Shown: positions 1 through 8,473 of the stretch, in pieces
Layout: each line of letters opens with the position of its first letter
Position numbering within the stretch: the stretch's first letter is position 1
Assembly (NCBI RefSeq): GCF_003228315.1
Contig: NZ_CP029693.1
Location: 5,738,501-5,802,500, forward strand
Length of the DNA stretch: 64,000 bases
Reading direction: 5' to 3'
DNA from: Pseudomonas putida
GTDB lineage: Bacteria > Pseudomonadota > Gammaproteobacteria > Pseudomonadales > Pseudomonadaceae
The notes under the pieces: model-generated
Told to the model about the DNA's origin: nothing
What the model saw: only the letters and a program-made list of their open reading frames with translations
The model's database searches: none
Position numbers and translations under genes: made by a program

Positions 1-1300
1 TGATCATGCCGGCGGCGACGGTGGCATTGCTGATGCGGTCAACCAGGATGAAGCTGCCGAGGGTTTTCGAGTGCTGGTAGCTGTCGTAGACCAGCGGTTT
101 GCTGATGGCGAAGGTGCAGACGCTGATGTCATTGAGTAGCAGTTGGGTGCTGGCGTCATGGGCCAGGGTATTGATGTCCACGCGATACTTGATGTTGGTG
201 ATCGACGCGGAGGCCCACTGCGAGGCCAGTTTGATGTCGTAGTTGCGACCGTGCAGGCCTGCGTCTTCGCTCATCCACACCAGGATGGCCTCGAACTGGT
301 CGGTGGTCTCCAGTGGTTTGTCGCTCAGGGAAATGATGTCGCCCCGTGAGGCGTCGATCTCGCGGTCGAGCCGCAGAGTGACAGCGTCGCCCCGCTCAGC
401 GTGTTGCATCGCGCCATCCATGCTGACAATTTCAGCGACCTTTGCCGTTTGCCCCGAGAGGGTCACCCGGACCTCGTCGCCGACGCTGACCTTGCCTTCA
501 CCGACGTAGCCGCTAAACCCTCGGAACGTCGCGTCGGGGCGGTTGACCCACTGCACGGGAAACACCAGGCGATCGGAGGTGGGCGCCGTGATTTCTGCCG
601 TTTCGAGATACCCCATGAGCGTGGGTCCCGAGTACCAGGGCGTACGACTCGATCGCTGGGTGATGTTGTCACCTTTGAGCGCGCTGAGCGGAATGGCGGT
701 GATTTTTTCAAAGCCCAGGGTTTGCGCGTAGGACTGAAAGGATTCAAGGGTGCGCTGGAAGGTGTCTTGGTCGAAGTCGATCAGGTCCATCTTGTTCACC
801 GCCAATACCACCTGACCAATGCCCATCAATGAGGCCAGGTAGGCATGACGTCGAGTCTGGGTCACGACACCCTGGCGTGCGTCGACGAGCAGGATTGCCA
901 CGTCGGCGGTGGAAGCGCCTGTGACCATGTTGCGGGTGTATTGCTCGTGACCGGGCGTGTCGGCAACGATGAATTTGCGTTTGTCGGTGGCGATATAGCG
1001 ATAGGCCACATCGATGGTGATGCCTTGTTCACGCTCCGCCGAGAGGCCGTCGACCAGCAAGGCGAAATCGATGTCGGCACCTTGGGTGCCATATTTTTTC
1101 GATTCGCTTTTCAGGGTGGCCAACTGATCGTCGGTCAACTGCCGGGACTCCCACAGCAGGCGACCGATCATGGTGCTTTTGCCATCATCGACACTGCCGC
1201 AGGTGATGAACCTGAGCAGGTCTTGACCTTGCTGCTGTTCCAGGTAGGCCTCAATAGTCGAAGGCATTTGTGGGGCTGTTGCCAGTGCTTTGGGTGCCAT
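1..1300 (-). CDS. cysN: Sulfate adenylyltransferase subunit 1 (CysN-type GTPase), C-terminus cut by window edge
   Basis: GTPase subunit of ATP sulfurylase; it couples GTP hydrolysis to formation of adenosine 5'-phosphosulfate by CysD in the cytoplasm. The ATG at 1300 overlaps the cysD stop by one base (TGATG), so the two are translationally coupled. Visible GTPase motifs are the P-loop GSVDDGKS (residues 35-42), DTPGHEQYTRN and NKMD. About 433 residues lie inside the window, ending at GSFILVDRISNATVAAGMI, which is normally the end of the CysN part. A fused CysC (APS kinase) domain, as in CysNC/NodQ, could continue beyond the left edge and cannot be judged. The wording of the sequence is clearly unlike the housekeeping Pseudomonas CysN I remember and closer to rhizobial NodQ-like proteins, so this may be a second copy. 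Confidence 0.93.
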   Translation of the reverse strand, partial: MAPKALATAPQMPSTIEAYLEQQQGQDLLRFITCGSVDDGKSTMIGRLLWESRQLTDDQLATLKSESKKYGTQGADIDFALLVDGLSAEREQGITIDVAYRYIATDKRKFIVADTPGHEQYTRNMVTGASTADVAILLVDARQGVVTQTRRHAYLASLMGIGQVVLAVNKMDLIDFDQDTFQRTLESFQSYAQTLGFEKITAIPLSALKGDNITQRSSRTPWYSGPTLMGYLETAEITAPTSDRLVFPVQWVNRPDATFRGFSGYVGEGKVSVGDEVRVTLSGQTAKVAEIVSMDGAMQHAERGDAVTLRLDREIDASRGDIISLSDKPLETTDQFEAILVWMSEDAGLHGRNYDIKLASQWASASITNIKYRVDINTLAHDASTQLLLNDISVCTFAISKPLVYDSYQHSKTLGSFILVDRISNATVAAGMI

Positions 1301-2742
1301 CAGAAATATCCTTCTTTCTTTTTCTTTTCCATGCTGGCGGAGCTGTCGCTGTCTATCGCCCGCCCTTGTCTTTCGGAATGGGGGGAGCCGAGCAGTTCAA
1401 GCACAATCTCGGCGACGGTCGCGGCGCTTGATTCCACGGCGCCGGTCAGGGGGTAGCAACCCAGCGTGCGGAAACGGATAGTGCGGGCTTCGATTTTTTC
1501 ACCGGGCAGCAACGGCATGCGCGCGTCGTCCACCATGATTGTCATGCCGTTGCGTACGACAACAGGGCGTTGCCGGGCGAAGTACAGCGGTACCAGGGGA
1601 ATGTTTTCCTGATAGATGTATTGCCAGATATCGAGTTCGGTCCAGTTCGACAACGGGAACACGCGAATGCTTTCCCCCGGTTTTTTGCGTGTGTTGTAGA
1701 GGTTCCACACTTCGGGGCGCTGCTGTTTCGGGTCCCATTGGTGGCTCTGGCTGCGAAACGAAAAGATGCGTTCCTTGGCACGGGATTTTTCCTCATCCCG
1801 GCGTGCGCCGCCGAACACGACGTCAAACTTGTACTTTTCCAGGGCCTGTTTGAGGCCTTCGGTCTTGGTGATGTCGGTATGCAGTGCCGAACCATGGTCG
1901 AACGGATTGATGTCCTTGCTGATGGCCTCCGGATTGATGTGCACCAGCAGGTCCATGCCGCTCTCACGCGCCATCAGGTCGCGGAACAGGTACATCTCCT
2001 GGAATTTCCAGCGCGTATCGACGTGCAGCAATGGCAGCGGCGGCGGAGAAGGGTAAAAGGCCTTGCGGGCCAGATGCAGCATCACCGCGCTGTCCTTGCC
2101 CATCGAGTAAAGCATGGCCGGGTTTTGCGCTTCGGCAACGGCTTCACGAATGATCTGCAGGCTTTCGGCCTCCAGGCGGCGAAGATATGGAGTGCGTATT
2201 TTCAGAGGGGCGAGTGTGCCGGTGCGAGGGCTGTCGTCCAGCGTGGCCGGGTAGCCCAGCAGTCCCAGCTTGACGTTATCTGGCGCCATGACTTGTCGGC
2301 ATACCTTCACCAGGCGACCACTGGGAAAAACCACGATGCTCTTGGCGATATGCGTCTGCAGCTGTTGCAGTGCGCTGGCGAGCTGATGTGGATGCGCCAG
2401 CTGAAAGCCAAGCGGAAGCCAGTAGCGAGCACCACGAGCGTCGTTGGCATGCAGGACATCCTGCCCGTCAGCGGTGCGGTGCAATTGGGCAAAAAGCACC
2501 AGTTTGCGTTTGGTGCGGGCCTTTTCTATTTCCCAGTCCAGGATCGAGGGCGTCGGCTGGCGCCCGGACTCGTCGACGAGACGCTGGGCACTCAGTTCTT
2601 CGGGAAGCAGCGCAAGTTCATGCAACCGCCGTTCGGCGGTGCGTTTGGTGTCTGCCTGGTTGATTCGGTTCAAATGAATGAAGGCCAGCTGTGTATCCCA
2701 TACAGCGGGGGCGTCCAGCCCAAAAAGATCGGGGTTTGCCAA
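1300..2742 (-). CDS. cysD: Sulfate adenylyltransferase subunit 2 (CysD) with a long unrecognised N-terminal extension
   Basis: Catalytic subunit of ATP sulfurylase (sulfate + ATP to APS + PPi). The PP-loop SMGKDS is at residues 213-218, and GGARRDEEKSRAKER, WTELDIWQYI and RTLGCYPLTGAVES are all intact, ending in the family-typical KKKKEGYF. CysD proteins are usually about 300 aa; this one is 480. The canonical CysD part starts only near residue 185 (PYLRRLEAES), leaving about 184 residues I do not recognise. The start is TTG at 2742 with AAGGA ten bases upstream. An internal ATG at 2289 would give about 329 aa but has a poor ribosome binding site. The extension reads like real protein (no low complexity, no stop), so I favour the long form. 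It pairs with cysN by a TGATG overlap. Confidence 0.88.
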   Translation of the reverse strand: MANPDLFGLDAPAVWDTQLAFIHLNRINQADTKRTAERRLHELALLPEELSAQRLVDESGRQPTPSILDWEIEKARTKRKLVLFAQLHRTADGQDVLHANDARGARYWLPLGFQLAHPHQLASALQQLQTHIAKSIVVFPSGRLVKVCRQVMAPDNVKLGLLGYPATLDDSPRTGTLAPLKIRTPYLRRLEAESLQIIREAVAEAQNPAMLYSMGKDSAVMLHLARKAFYPSPPPLPLLHVDTRWKFQEMYLFRDLMARESGMDLLVHINPEAISKDINPFDHGSALHTDITKTEGLKQALEKYKFDVVFGGARRDEEKSRAKERIFSFRSQSHQWDPKQQRPEVWNLYNTRKKPGESIRVFPLSNWTELDIWQYIYQENIPLVPLYFARQRPVVVRNGMTIMVDDARMPLLPGEKIEARTIRFRTLGCYPLTGAVESSAATVAEIVLELLGSPHSERQGRAIDSDSSASMEKKKKEGYF

Positions 2743-2911
2743 AAAAAGTTCGTCCTTGTCGCAATATGTTGTTTTGATTCTTTTGATGGTTTTTCAGATG
2801 TTGAAAAACGGTGCTGAAGATTGGTGGTGAATTAGATCACATCTTGCGACACGCCTTCTCGGGGATTTAATCAGTTCACCGGGGTTCGACGCGTTGATCA
2901 CAATCAACTTA

Positions 2912-2941
2912 TTGCCATTTGTGTCGGGCGCTGGTTATAGT
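2912..2941 (+). promoter_or_regulatory. Sigma70-type promoter of the leader-EamA transcript
   Basis: TTGCCA (2912-2917), an 18-bp spacer and TATAGT (2936-2941). Transcription would start near 2948, about 50 nt before the leader ORF and 310 nt before the EamA gene. Confidence 0.55.
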
Positions 2942-2996
2942 CAGTCCACTTCAGGTCCGACGACCTGTCTTCTAGACCTCTCAAAAAGATCAGCCC

Positions 2997-3161
2997 ATGC
3001 CTGCATCCCTCATCAACGCGGTAGTCGATTCAGCGGTCAACGCTGGCGTCGTGCCGTGCGGGAATCAGCAGCCTGTGCAGATCAGTCATTACCCCCCTCC
3101 TGTCAGTCGCACCCCAGTGTGCGCGGTGGTTTCACCGCCAGGTGTTGGCATCCGGGGCTGA
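2997..3161 (+). CDS. Short leader ORF (54 aa) with a PPP motif
   Basis: ATG at 2997 to TGA at 3159-3161. The peptide begins MPASLINAVVDSAVNAG and contains HYPPPVSRTP and two cysteines. No family function is known to me. It has no signal peptide or membrane segment. Its place between a promoter and a terminator-like hairpin, upstream of a small-molecule exporter, fits a cis-acting leader peptide. Three consecutive prolines are a classic ribosome-stalling motif relieved by EF-P. The Shine-Dalgarno (AAAAAGA) is weak, so translation is inferred. Alternatively it is a small free-standing protein. Confidence 0.5.
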   Translation: MPASLINAVVDSAVNAGVVPCGNQQPVQISHYPPPVSRTPVCAVVSPPGVGIRG

Positions 3162-3204
3162 TCGGCGTTTTCTGCTGACCCCTGCCGCCCGCCTAAAAAA
3201 ACGA

Positions 3205-3236
3205 CTGAATTTCAGCTTCGGCTGAGTTGGCTTTTT
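3205..3236 (+). terminator. Attenuator-like hairpin before the EamA gene
   Basis: TTCAGC-TTCG-GCTGAG stem-loop (3211-3226), with an A-rich left flank and CTTTTT at 3231-3236. It ends only about 20 nt before the EamA ATG, so a full terminator here would switch the gene off. This arrangement suggests attenuation linked to the upstream leader ORF. Confidence 0.5.
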
Positions 3237-3257
3237 GCCTGACTACAGGTGGTATTC

Positions 3258-4121
3258 ATGTTTGCTTTTTCTCGAAAGTCCGCGCTCGCGGCGGCTTCCA
3301 CGAGCCTGTTCGTCCTGCTGTGGAGCAGTGGCGCGATCTTTTCCAAATGGGGCCTGGCCCACGCGTCACCCTTCGCCTTTTTGCTGTTTCGTTTCGTCAT
3401 CGCCTTGTGCGGGTTGTTGCTGTTGGTGCCGTTGCTCAAGCTGAAGTTGCCCAAGGGCGGCAAACCGATGCAGTACGCGATGGCCACCGGCGTGGTGTTG
3501 TTGGGGGCCTATCAGATTTTCTATCTGCTGGCCCTGGACCTGAAGGTCACGCCGGGGGTGATGGCGACGATCATGGGCGTGCAGCCGATTCTCACGGTGG
3601 TGATCATGGAGCGCCAGCGCTCGGCCAGCCGGATGTTCGGTCTGTGCCTGGGGCTGGCCGGGTTGATCATGGTGGTTTACCAGGGCATCGGCCTGGCCGG
3701 CATGTCATTGACCGGGATGCTGTTCGGCCTGCTGGCGCTGGCGAGCATGACGTTCGGTTCGATCATGCAAAAGCGCATCACTGACAATCCGCTTGGCACG
3801 CTGCCGGTGCAGTACCTCGCGGGACTGCTTTTGTGTGGGGTGTTCGTGCCGTTCCAGCCGTTTCATTTTGAACACAGCAGCGGGTTTATCGTGCCGGTGT
3901 TGTGGATGGGACTGGTGGTGTCGGTGCTGGCGACCTTGCTGCTGTATCGCCTGATCGCCCGGGGCAATCTGGTGAATGTCACCAGTCTGTTTTACCTGGT
4001 GCCTGCGGTGACAGCGGTGATGGACTACCTGATCTTCGGCAACAAACTGGCGGCCTTGAGCCTGTTGGGGATGCTGCTGATCATCATCGGACTGGTCTTC
4101 GTGTTCCGTAAAAACGCGTGA
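3258..4121 (+). CDS. EamA/DMT-superfamily transporter
   Basis: Predicted inner-membrane exporter of the drug/metabolite transporter superfamily with two five-helix EamA repeats (about ten hydrophobic segments over 287 aa). Many members export amino acids or related metabolites; the substrate is not readable here. ATG at 3258 is preferred over GTG at 3249 because AGGTGG sits five bases upstream and the sequence then begins MFAFSRKSALAAASTSLFVLLW. The gene is alone, preceded by a leader ORF and hairpin that probably regulate it, and followed by a strong hairpin and a REP pair. Confidence 0.9.
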   Translation: MFAFSRKSALAAASTSLFVLLWSSGAIFSKWGLAHASPFAFLLFRFVIALCGLLLLVPLLKLKLPKGGKPMQYAMATGVVLLGAYQIFYLLALDLKVTPGVMATIMGVQPILTVVIMERQRSASRMFGLCLGLAGLIMVVYQGIGLAGMSLTGMLFGLLALASMTFGSIMQKRITDNPLGTLPVQYLAGLLLCGVFVPFQPFHFEHSSGFIVPVLWMGLVVSVLATLLLYRLIARGNLVNVTSLFYLVPAVTAVMDYLIFGNKLAALSLLGMLLIIIGLVFVFRKNA

Positions 4122-4124
4122 ATC

Positions 4125-4160
4125 CCCACAGGTCCGGAGCTTTGCTTCGGACCTGTGGGA
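4125..4160. terminator. Perfect 12-bp hairpin after the EamA gene
   Basis: CCCACAGGTCCG and CGGACCTGTGGG flank an 11-nt loop just after the stop codon. There is no T run, so it may act as an mRNA 3'-end stabiliser rather than an intrinsic terminator; its right arm runs into the following REP. Confidence 0.5.
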
Positions 4161-4248
4161 GCAATGCTTGCTCGCGATAGCGGTGGTTCAGTCGACATTA
4201 ATGTTGGATGGGACTCGGTCATCGCGAGCAAGCTTTGCTCCTACAGGG
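4151..4248. repeat. REP pair (BIME-like)
   Basis: Two inverted REP cores, GTGGGAGCAATGCTTGCTCGCGA and its inverted counterpart ATCGCGAGCAAGC...CTCCTACAG, about 45 bp apart. It lies between the convergent EamA and lysR genes. The core variant GAGCAAGC differs from the GAGCGAGC variant that dominates this window. Confidence 0.85.
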
Positions 4249-4261
4249 GATCAGGGCATTT

Positions 4262-5203
4262 TCATTTGGCCAGCGTATGCTCGGCCCGCACCGAATGCAT
4301 GAACGCCTGCATCGCCGAGGATTGAATGCGATGGCGCCGGGTGATCAAGCCATAGGGCGGCAGGCGTGCCTCGAATTTGATCGGCAGCACCGCCAGCAAA
4401 TCACGACCCGGGTAATCCTCCACCACGGACACTGGCGTCACGCCCAGCATGTCGGTCTGCTGGATCAATGAGAGCAGGGTCATGATCGAAGTGGTTTCGA
4501 CGATGCTGCTGGGGATGTCAACCCGCGCGTTGTGAAACACCTGATTGATGATCGCGCGCATCGGGCTTGGATGTTGTTGCAGTACCCAGGTCTGGTTCTG
4601 CAGCTCCGCCCAGCTCAGTTGGGTTTCCTGCGCCAACGGATTTTGTGCGCCACAAATCACGCACAAGGCTTCTTCACCCAGGCTGTCAAAGAGCAATTCT
4701 TCGGCCCGCGCCCCGACAGGGATTCGCCCAAGCACCACGTCCAGTTGATCCTGCAACAGCGCCTGCACCAGCACGTCGCTGGTGTCGACCTGAATGCTCA
4801 TGGACAGTCGCGGATGGCTCTGCTTCAAGGTCGCGATGGTGCGGGTCAACAATCCCGAGGCCAGTGCCGGAATCGCCCCGACAGCGACCCGGCCAAGGTT
4901 GCCCGATTCCAGCGCCACCAGTTCCTCGCGCATGCCACTGAGCTCGGCAAAGACCATGCGCGCGTAGTAGATGACGGTTTCCCCGAACGGGGTCGAGCGC
5001 ATGCCTCGAGGCAGACGCTCGAAGAGTTCGACACCGAGCAGGTCCTCGGCCTCGTGCAACATCTTGGTCGCTGCCGGCTGGGTCATGCCGATATGGTCGG
5101 CGGCGCGGCGCAACGAGCCGAACTCCTGCAATGCCAGCATCAGGCGCAGCTGGCGCAGACGCAGTCGACTGTGGATCACGTTAGCTACAGGAATTCGTGT
5201 CAT
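4262..5203 (-). CDS. LysR-family regulator, probable regulator of the sugar-acid islet
   Basis: N-terminal winged helix-turn-helix (RQLRLMLALQEFGSLRRAADHIGMTQPAATKMLHEAE) followed by a periplasmic-binding-protein-like effector domain; 313 aa, normal for LTTRs, and similar to the GbpR type. Start MTRIPVANV at 5203 is preferred over TTG at 5245, which would add 14 atypical residues. It follows tctA on the same strand, with an inverted repeat (CCTGACA...TGTCAGG, 5235-5253) between them. Three T-N11-A boxes at identical promoter positions upstream of tctC, the MFS gene and lyxD are its likely targets. The effector is probably a sugar acid or pathway intermediate; this is inference. Confidence 0.88.
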   Translation of the reverse strand: MTRIPVANVIHSRLRLRQLRLMLALQEFGSLRRAADHIGMTQPAATKMLHEAEDLLGVELFERLPRGMRSTPFGETVIYYARMVFAELSGMREELVALESGNLGRVAVGAIPALASGLLTRTIATLKQSHPRLSMSIQVDTSDVLVQALLQDQLDVVLGRIPVGARAEELLFDSLGEEALCVICGAQNPLAQETQLSWAELQNQTWVLQQHPSPMRAIINQVFHNARVDIPSSIVETTSIMTLLSLIQQTDMLGVTPVSVVEDYPGRDLLAVLPIKFEARLPPYGLITRRHRIQSSAMQAFMHSVRAEHTLAK

Positions 5204-5234
5204 GGGCCGCGCTCGCAAAAAAGACTGCGGCAAG

Positions 5235-5253
5235 CCTGACAACAAATGTCAGG
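5235..5253. promoter_or_regulatory. Inverted repeat between tctA and lysR
   Basis: CCTGACA-N5-TGTCAGG, a perfect 7-bp inverted repeat in the 69-bp gap. It could be a weak hairpin that lowers lysR expression relative to tctCBA, or an operator. There is no T run. Confidence 0.35.
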
Positions 5254-5272
5254 CGTTGCCAGCATTGCCGTG

Positions 5273-6802
5273 TCACAGCACCGATTTGGGCTTGGCAACG
5301 GGAGATTTGCGCAGCCCCATCAGCGATTGCACGGCTTTGGAAATCAACGGCCAGAACAGCATCAGCAGGGCTGCCGTGGTCAGACTTCCCACCAGCGGGT
5401 TGGACCAGAAAATCCCCAGTTGCCCGTCCGAGAACAGCATCGACTGACGGAACGCATCTTCCGCCTTGTCACCCAGCACCGCCGCCAGTACCAGCGGTGC
5501 AATCGGGTAGCCGAGTTTCTTGAACAGATACCCCAGCGCGCCGAAACCCAGCATCAGCACCACGTCGAAGAACGAGTTGTGCACCGAGTAGGCACCAATG
5601 GCACAGACCATGATGATGATCGGCGCGATGATCGAAAACGGAATGCGCAGGATCGAGGCGAACAGCGGCACGGTGGCCAGCACCACGATCAGGCTCACCA
5701 CGTTGCCCAGGTACATGCTCGCAATCAGCCCCCAGACAAAATCATGCTGCTCGACGAACAGCGTCGGGCCGGGATGCAAACCCCAGATCATCAGGCCGCC
5801 GAGCATCACCGCCGCCGTGGCCGAACCGGGAATGCCCAGGGTCAGCATCGGCAGCAGGGCGCTGGTGCCGGCGGCGTGGTCGGCGGTTTCCGGGGCGATC
5901 ACCCCTTCGACTTCGCCCTTGCCGAAGTTGTCGCGGTTCTTCGAAAAACGCCGGGCCAGGCTGTAGCTCATGAACGAGGCTGCGGTCGGTCCGCCTGGAG
6001 TGATGCCCATCCAGCAGCCGACCAGCGTGCTGCGCACAATGGTCCACCAGTAACGGGGCAACTTGGCCCAGGTGCGCAGGATTACCATCGGCGTGATACG
6101 CGCATGTTCGCCACGGAACACCAGGCCTTCTTCGACTGTGCAGAGGATTTCGCCGATGCCGAACAGGCCGATCACCGCCACTTCGAAGCTGATACCGGTC
6201 ATCAGCACCGGCTGGTCGAAGGTCAGGCGCAGGTTGCCGGACACGGTGTCCATGCCGACCGCTGCCATGGCGAAACCGATCATCATTGCCACCACGGTTT
6301 TCAGCGGCGGGTTCTTGCTCATGCCGATGAAGGTGCAGAACGCCAACAGGTACACCGCGAAGAACTCCGGTGAACTGAACGACATGGCGAACTCGGCGAT
6401 GCGAGTCGACAGGAAGGTCAGCAACAACACCCCGCAGAGGGCACCGATCAGCGCCGAGCTGAACGCAGCGGTCAGCGCTTCGGCGGCGCGGCCTTCGCGG
6501 GCCATCGGGTAGCCGTCGAAGGTCGTCGCCACCGATGAGGGCTCACCGGGAATGTTGAACAGAATCGAGGTGATCGAACCACCGAACAACGCCCCCCAAT
6601 ACATGCACGACAGCAAAATGATCGCCGACACCGGTGACATGGTGAACGTCAGCGGCAGCAGCAACGCCACGCCGTTGGGGGCGCCGAGGCCGGGCAACAC
6701 ACCGACCAGAATGCCCAGCAGTACGCCGACCACCATCAGGCCGATGTGGCCCGGGGTCAGGATCAGGTTCATGCCTTGCAGCAGGGAATCGAATTCGCTC
6801 AT
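5273..6802 (-). CDS. tctA: Tripartite tricarboxylate transporter large permease TctA
   Basis: Large 12-helix membrane subunit of a TTT-family, ion-gradient-driven uptake system. It shows the family blocks GVLPGLGAPNGVALLLPLTF, GGSITSILFNIPGEPSSVATTFDGYPM and GITPGGPTAASFMSYSLARR. At 509 aa it is full length. ATG at 6802 overlaps the tctB stop (ATGA); an upstream in-frame extension lies inside tctB and is not real. With TctB and the periplasmic TctC it imports a carboxylate. The flanking catabolic genes suggest a sugar acid rather than citrate. Confidence 0.95.
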   Translation of the reverse strand: MSEFDSLLQGMNLILTPGHIGLMVVGVLLGILVGVLPGLGAPNGVALLLPLTFTMSPVSAIILLSCMYWGALFGGSITSILFNIPGEPSSVATTFDGYPMAREGRAAEALTAAFSSALIGALCGVLLLTFLSTRIAEFAMSFSSPEFFAVYLLAFCTFIGMSKNPPLKTVVAMMIGFAMAAVGMDTVSGNLRLTFDQPVLMTGISFEVAVIGLFGIGEILCTVEEGLVFRGEHARITPMVILRTWAKLPRYWWTIVRSTLVGCWMGITPGGPTAASFMSYSLARRFSKNRDNFGKGEVEGVIAPETADHAAGTSALLPMLTLGIPGSATAAVMLGGLMIWGLHPGPTLFVEQHDFVWGLIASMYLGNVVSLIVVLATVPLFASILRIPFSIIAPIIIMVCAIGAYSVHNSFFDVVLMLGFGALGYLFKKLGYPIAPLVLAAVLGDKAEDAFRQSMLFSDGQLGIFWSNPLVGSLTTAALLMLFWPLISKAVQSLMGLRKSPVAKPKSVL

Positions 6803-7332
6803 TTGAAATGTCTCCCGATCAGGGCAATCAAGTCGCCCAGGGGACCGGCATCCAGGGGGACCTTGAACCACAGCGCGAACACCAGGTAGCTGAACAGCGC
6901 CGCGCCGATGGACACGCTGGCGATCATCCACTTGCCATAGGGCTTGGCGCGCACGGTGTCACGCCACATGAACCAGGCGATGAACACCACAGAGGCCAGG
7001 TAGATGCCGGTGAACGGCATGGCGCCGACGAACAGGGCAATCGGCAGGAACACCGACATCACTTGCCTGAACGCACTGCGGCTGACGAAGGAAACGCTCA
7101 AGGCTTGCCAGCGCACCAGGGCCAACACGCCATTGGCGATGCTGGCTGCGCTCAGCAGCAGGCCGATATAGAAGGGGAAGTAACCTGGCTCGGGGCCGGC
7201 GTCACCCCAGCCGATGCCTTGTTCGTAACTGCCGAACATCACCACCACACCCAGCAGGGTGGTGAACAAGGCCAGGCAGAGTTCGACCCAACGGGTGCCG
7301 ACCAGCGCCGGTGAATCCGAAGAATGGGACAT
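6799..7332 (-). CDS. tctB: Tripartite tricarboxylate transporter small subunit TctB
   Basis: Small four-helix membrane subunit (177 aa) of the TTT transporter. Start MSHSSDSPAL at 7332 with GGAG upstream; longer forms run into the tctC-tctB gap and are discarded. It ends in an ATGA overlap with tctA and starts 53 bp after the tctC stop, consistent with one operon. The GDAGPEPGYFPFYIG segment is typical of the family. Confidence 0.92.
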   Translation of the reverse strand: MSHSSDSPALVGTRWVELCLALFTTLLGVVVMFGSYEQGIGWGDAGPEPGYFPFYIGLLLSAASIANGVLALVRWQALSVSFVSRSAFRQVMSVFLPIALFVGAMPFTGIYLASVVFIAWFMWRDTVRAKPYGKWMIASVSIGAALFSYLVFALWFKVPLDAGPLGDLIALIGRHFK

Positions 7333-7385
7333 GAAAAAATCTCCAGCAGGTGACGGCCGCCCGCGAGCGAGCGGCCGTGGCAACA

Positions 7386-8402
7386 TCAGTTTTTCAGCCA
7401 GCCGGCTTCCTTGAACACCGGCGTGACACGGGCGGTGTCGTGCTCGATGTAGGCGGTCAACGGCTCACCTTCGAGGAAGGTCGGTACCAGCGCGTTCTGC
7501 TTCACGTAGGCCTTGAACTCATCGGTCTGGGTGACTTTGCGCATCAACTCGACGTAGAACGCCCGTTGTTCGGCACTGACGTCGCCGGGCATGAACACAG
7601 TGCGCGGGAAGCGGTACTGATCGATACCCAGGCCCTGTTCATGGCAGGTCGGTACGTCGGCCCAGGATTTATCGCCGGCGACTTTCTCGGTGTAGGCCAT
7701 GCGCTCCTTGCTGAACACGCACAGCGGTTCGACCTGGTCGCCGCGCCATTGGCTGATGCTTTCGCTGGGGTTGTTGACGTTGGCGGCGATGTGTTTACCG
7801 GCCAATTGGGTCGCGGCTTCGCTGCCGCTCTTGAACGGGATGTACACCAGTTTGCTGTTGTTGGTCTGGTTGAGCAGCAGGGTCAGGGTCTGGTCGACGT
7901 CCTTGGACTGGCTGCCGCCCATGCGCAGGTTCGACGGATCGGCCTTGACCGCCTCGTAGAAGCCCTTGGCGTCTTTCCACGGCGCGCCCTTGTAGCTCCA
8001 GAGAATGAAGTCATCCTCGGCCACGGCGGCAATCGGCGTCAGTTCCTGCCATTGGTAGCCGAGCTTGGACACCAGCGGCAGCAGGTAGATGTTGTTGGTG
8101 CCGATCACCAGTTTCTCGGCATCGCCCTTGTTCATCTTCATGTCGAGGAAAGCTTCGGCGCCATTGCCACCGCCCTTGTTGAGGACGATGGTGTTCACAT
8201 CGAGCAGCTTGTGGGTGGTGATGATCGACTGGATCAGGCGACCGAGCTGGTCGGTACCGCCACCAGGTCCACCGGCGACGACGATTTCGACGTTCTTGTC
8301 CGGTTGCCAGGCAGCCTGGGCGAAGGTGGGTAGGGCGCCGGCGGCGATCAGGGTGCAACCAAGAAACAGACGGGAGGTGCGACGGACGAATGCATTTCGC
8401 AT
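7386..8402 (-). CDS. tctC: Tripartite tricarboxylate transporter substrate-binding protein TctC
   Basis: Periplasmic binding protein (338 aa) with a Sec signal peptide MRNAFVRRTSRLFLGCTLIAAGALPTFAQA and mature start near AAWQPDKNVEIVVAGGPGGGTDQLGR, the TctC/Bug-family ligand loop. First gene of tctCBA-lysR. ATG at 8402 has GAGG upstream. A TAGACG-N17-CACACT promoter and a T-N11-A LysR box lie upstream at 8474-8541. The ligand is not predictable from sequence; a pentonate such as L-lyxonate or its lactone would fit the neighbours. Confidence 0.93.
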   Translation of the reverse strand: MRNAFVRRTSRLFLGCTLIAAGALPTFAQAAWQPDKNVEIVVAGGPGGGTDQLGRLIQSIITTHKLLDVNTIVLNKGGGNGAEAFLDMKMNKGDAEKLVIGTNNIYLLPLVSKLGYQWQELTPIAAVAEDDFILWSYKGAPWKDAKGFYEAVKADPSNLRMGGSQSKDVDQTLTLLLNQTNNSKLVYIPFKSGSEAATQLAGKHIAANVNNPSESISQWRGDQVEPLCVFSKERMAYTEKVAGDKSWADVPTCHEQGLGIDQYRFPRTVFMPGDVSAEQRAFYVELMRKVTQTDEFKAYVKQNALVPTFLEGEPLTAYIEHDTARVTPVFKEAGWLKN

Positions 8403-8473
8403 GGAAGGGCCTCGTTGTTTTTGTAGTTGTTATGAGTGACTTGTCTGTGCGGTAAAGCCGCAAGCCTGGCCCG

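Larger units (their letters stand above)
2743..3257. other. 515-bp intergenic region with divergent promoters and a transcribed leader
   Basis: Separates minus-strand cysD from the plus-strand EamA gene. It holds a good plus-strand promoter (2912-2941), a 54-codon leader ORF (2997-3161) and a hairpin followed by five T (3211-3236) directly before the EamA start. The cysD side shows the AAGGA ribosome binding site but no promoter I could assign with confidence. Confidence 0.7.

Noticed and set aside
1300..2742. Frameshift or gene-fusion artefact explaining the long CysD
   Set aside because: The frame is open and codon use even throughout; no truncated neighbour ORF or loss of motif was seen. 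An internal start at 2289 stays possible and is noted in the feature.
5246..6373. 375-codon plus-strand frame opposite tctA
   Set aside because: Gln/His/Arg-rich antisense shadow of a clear TctA gene.
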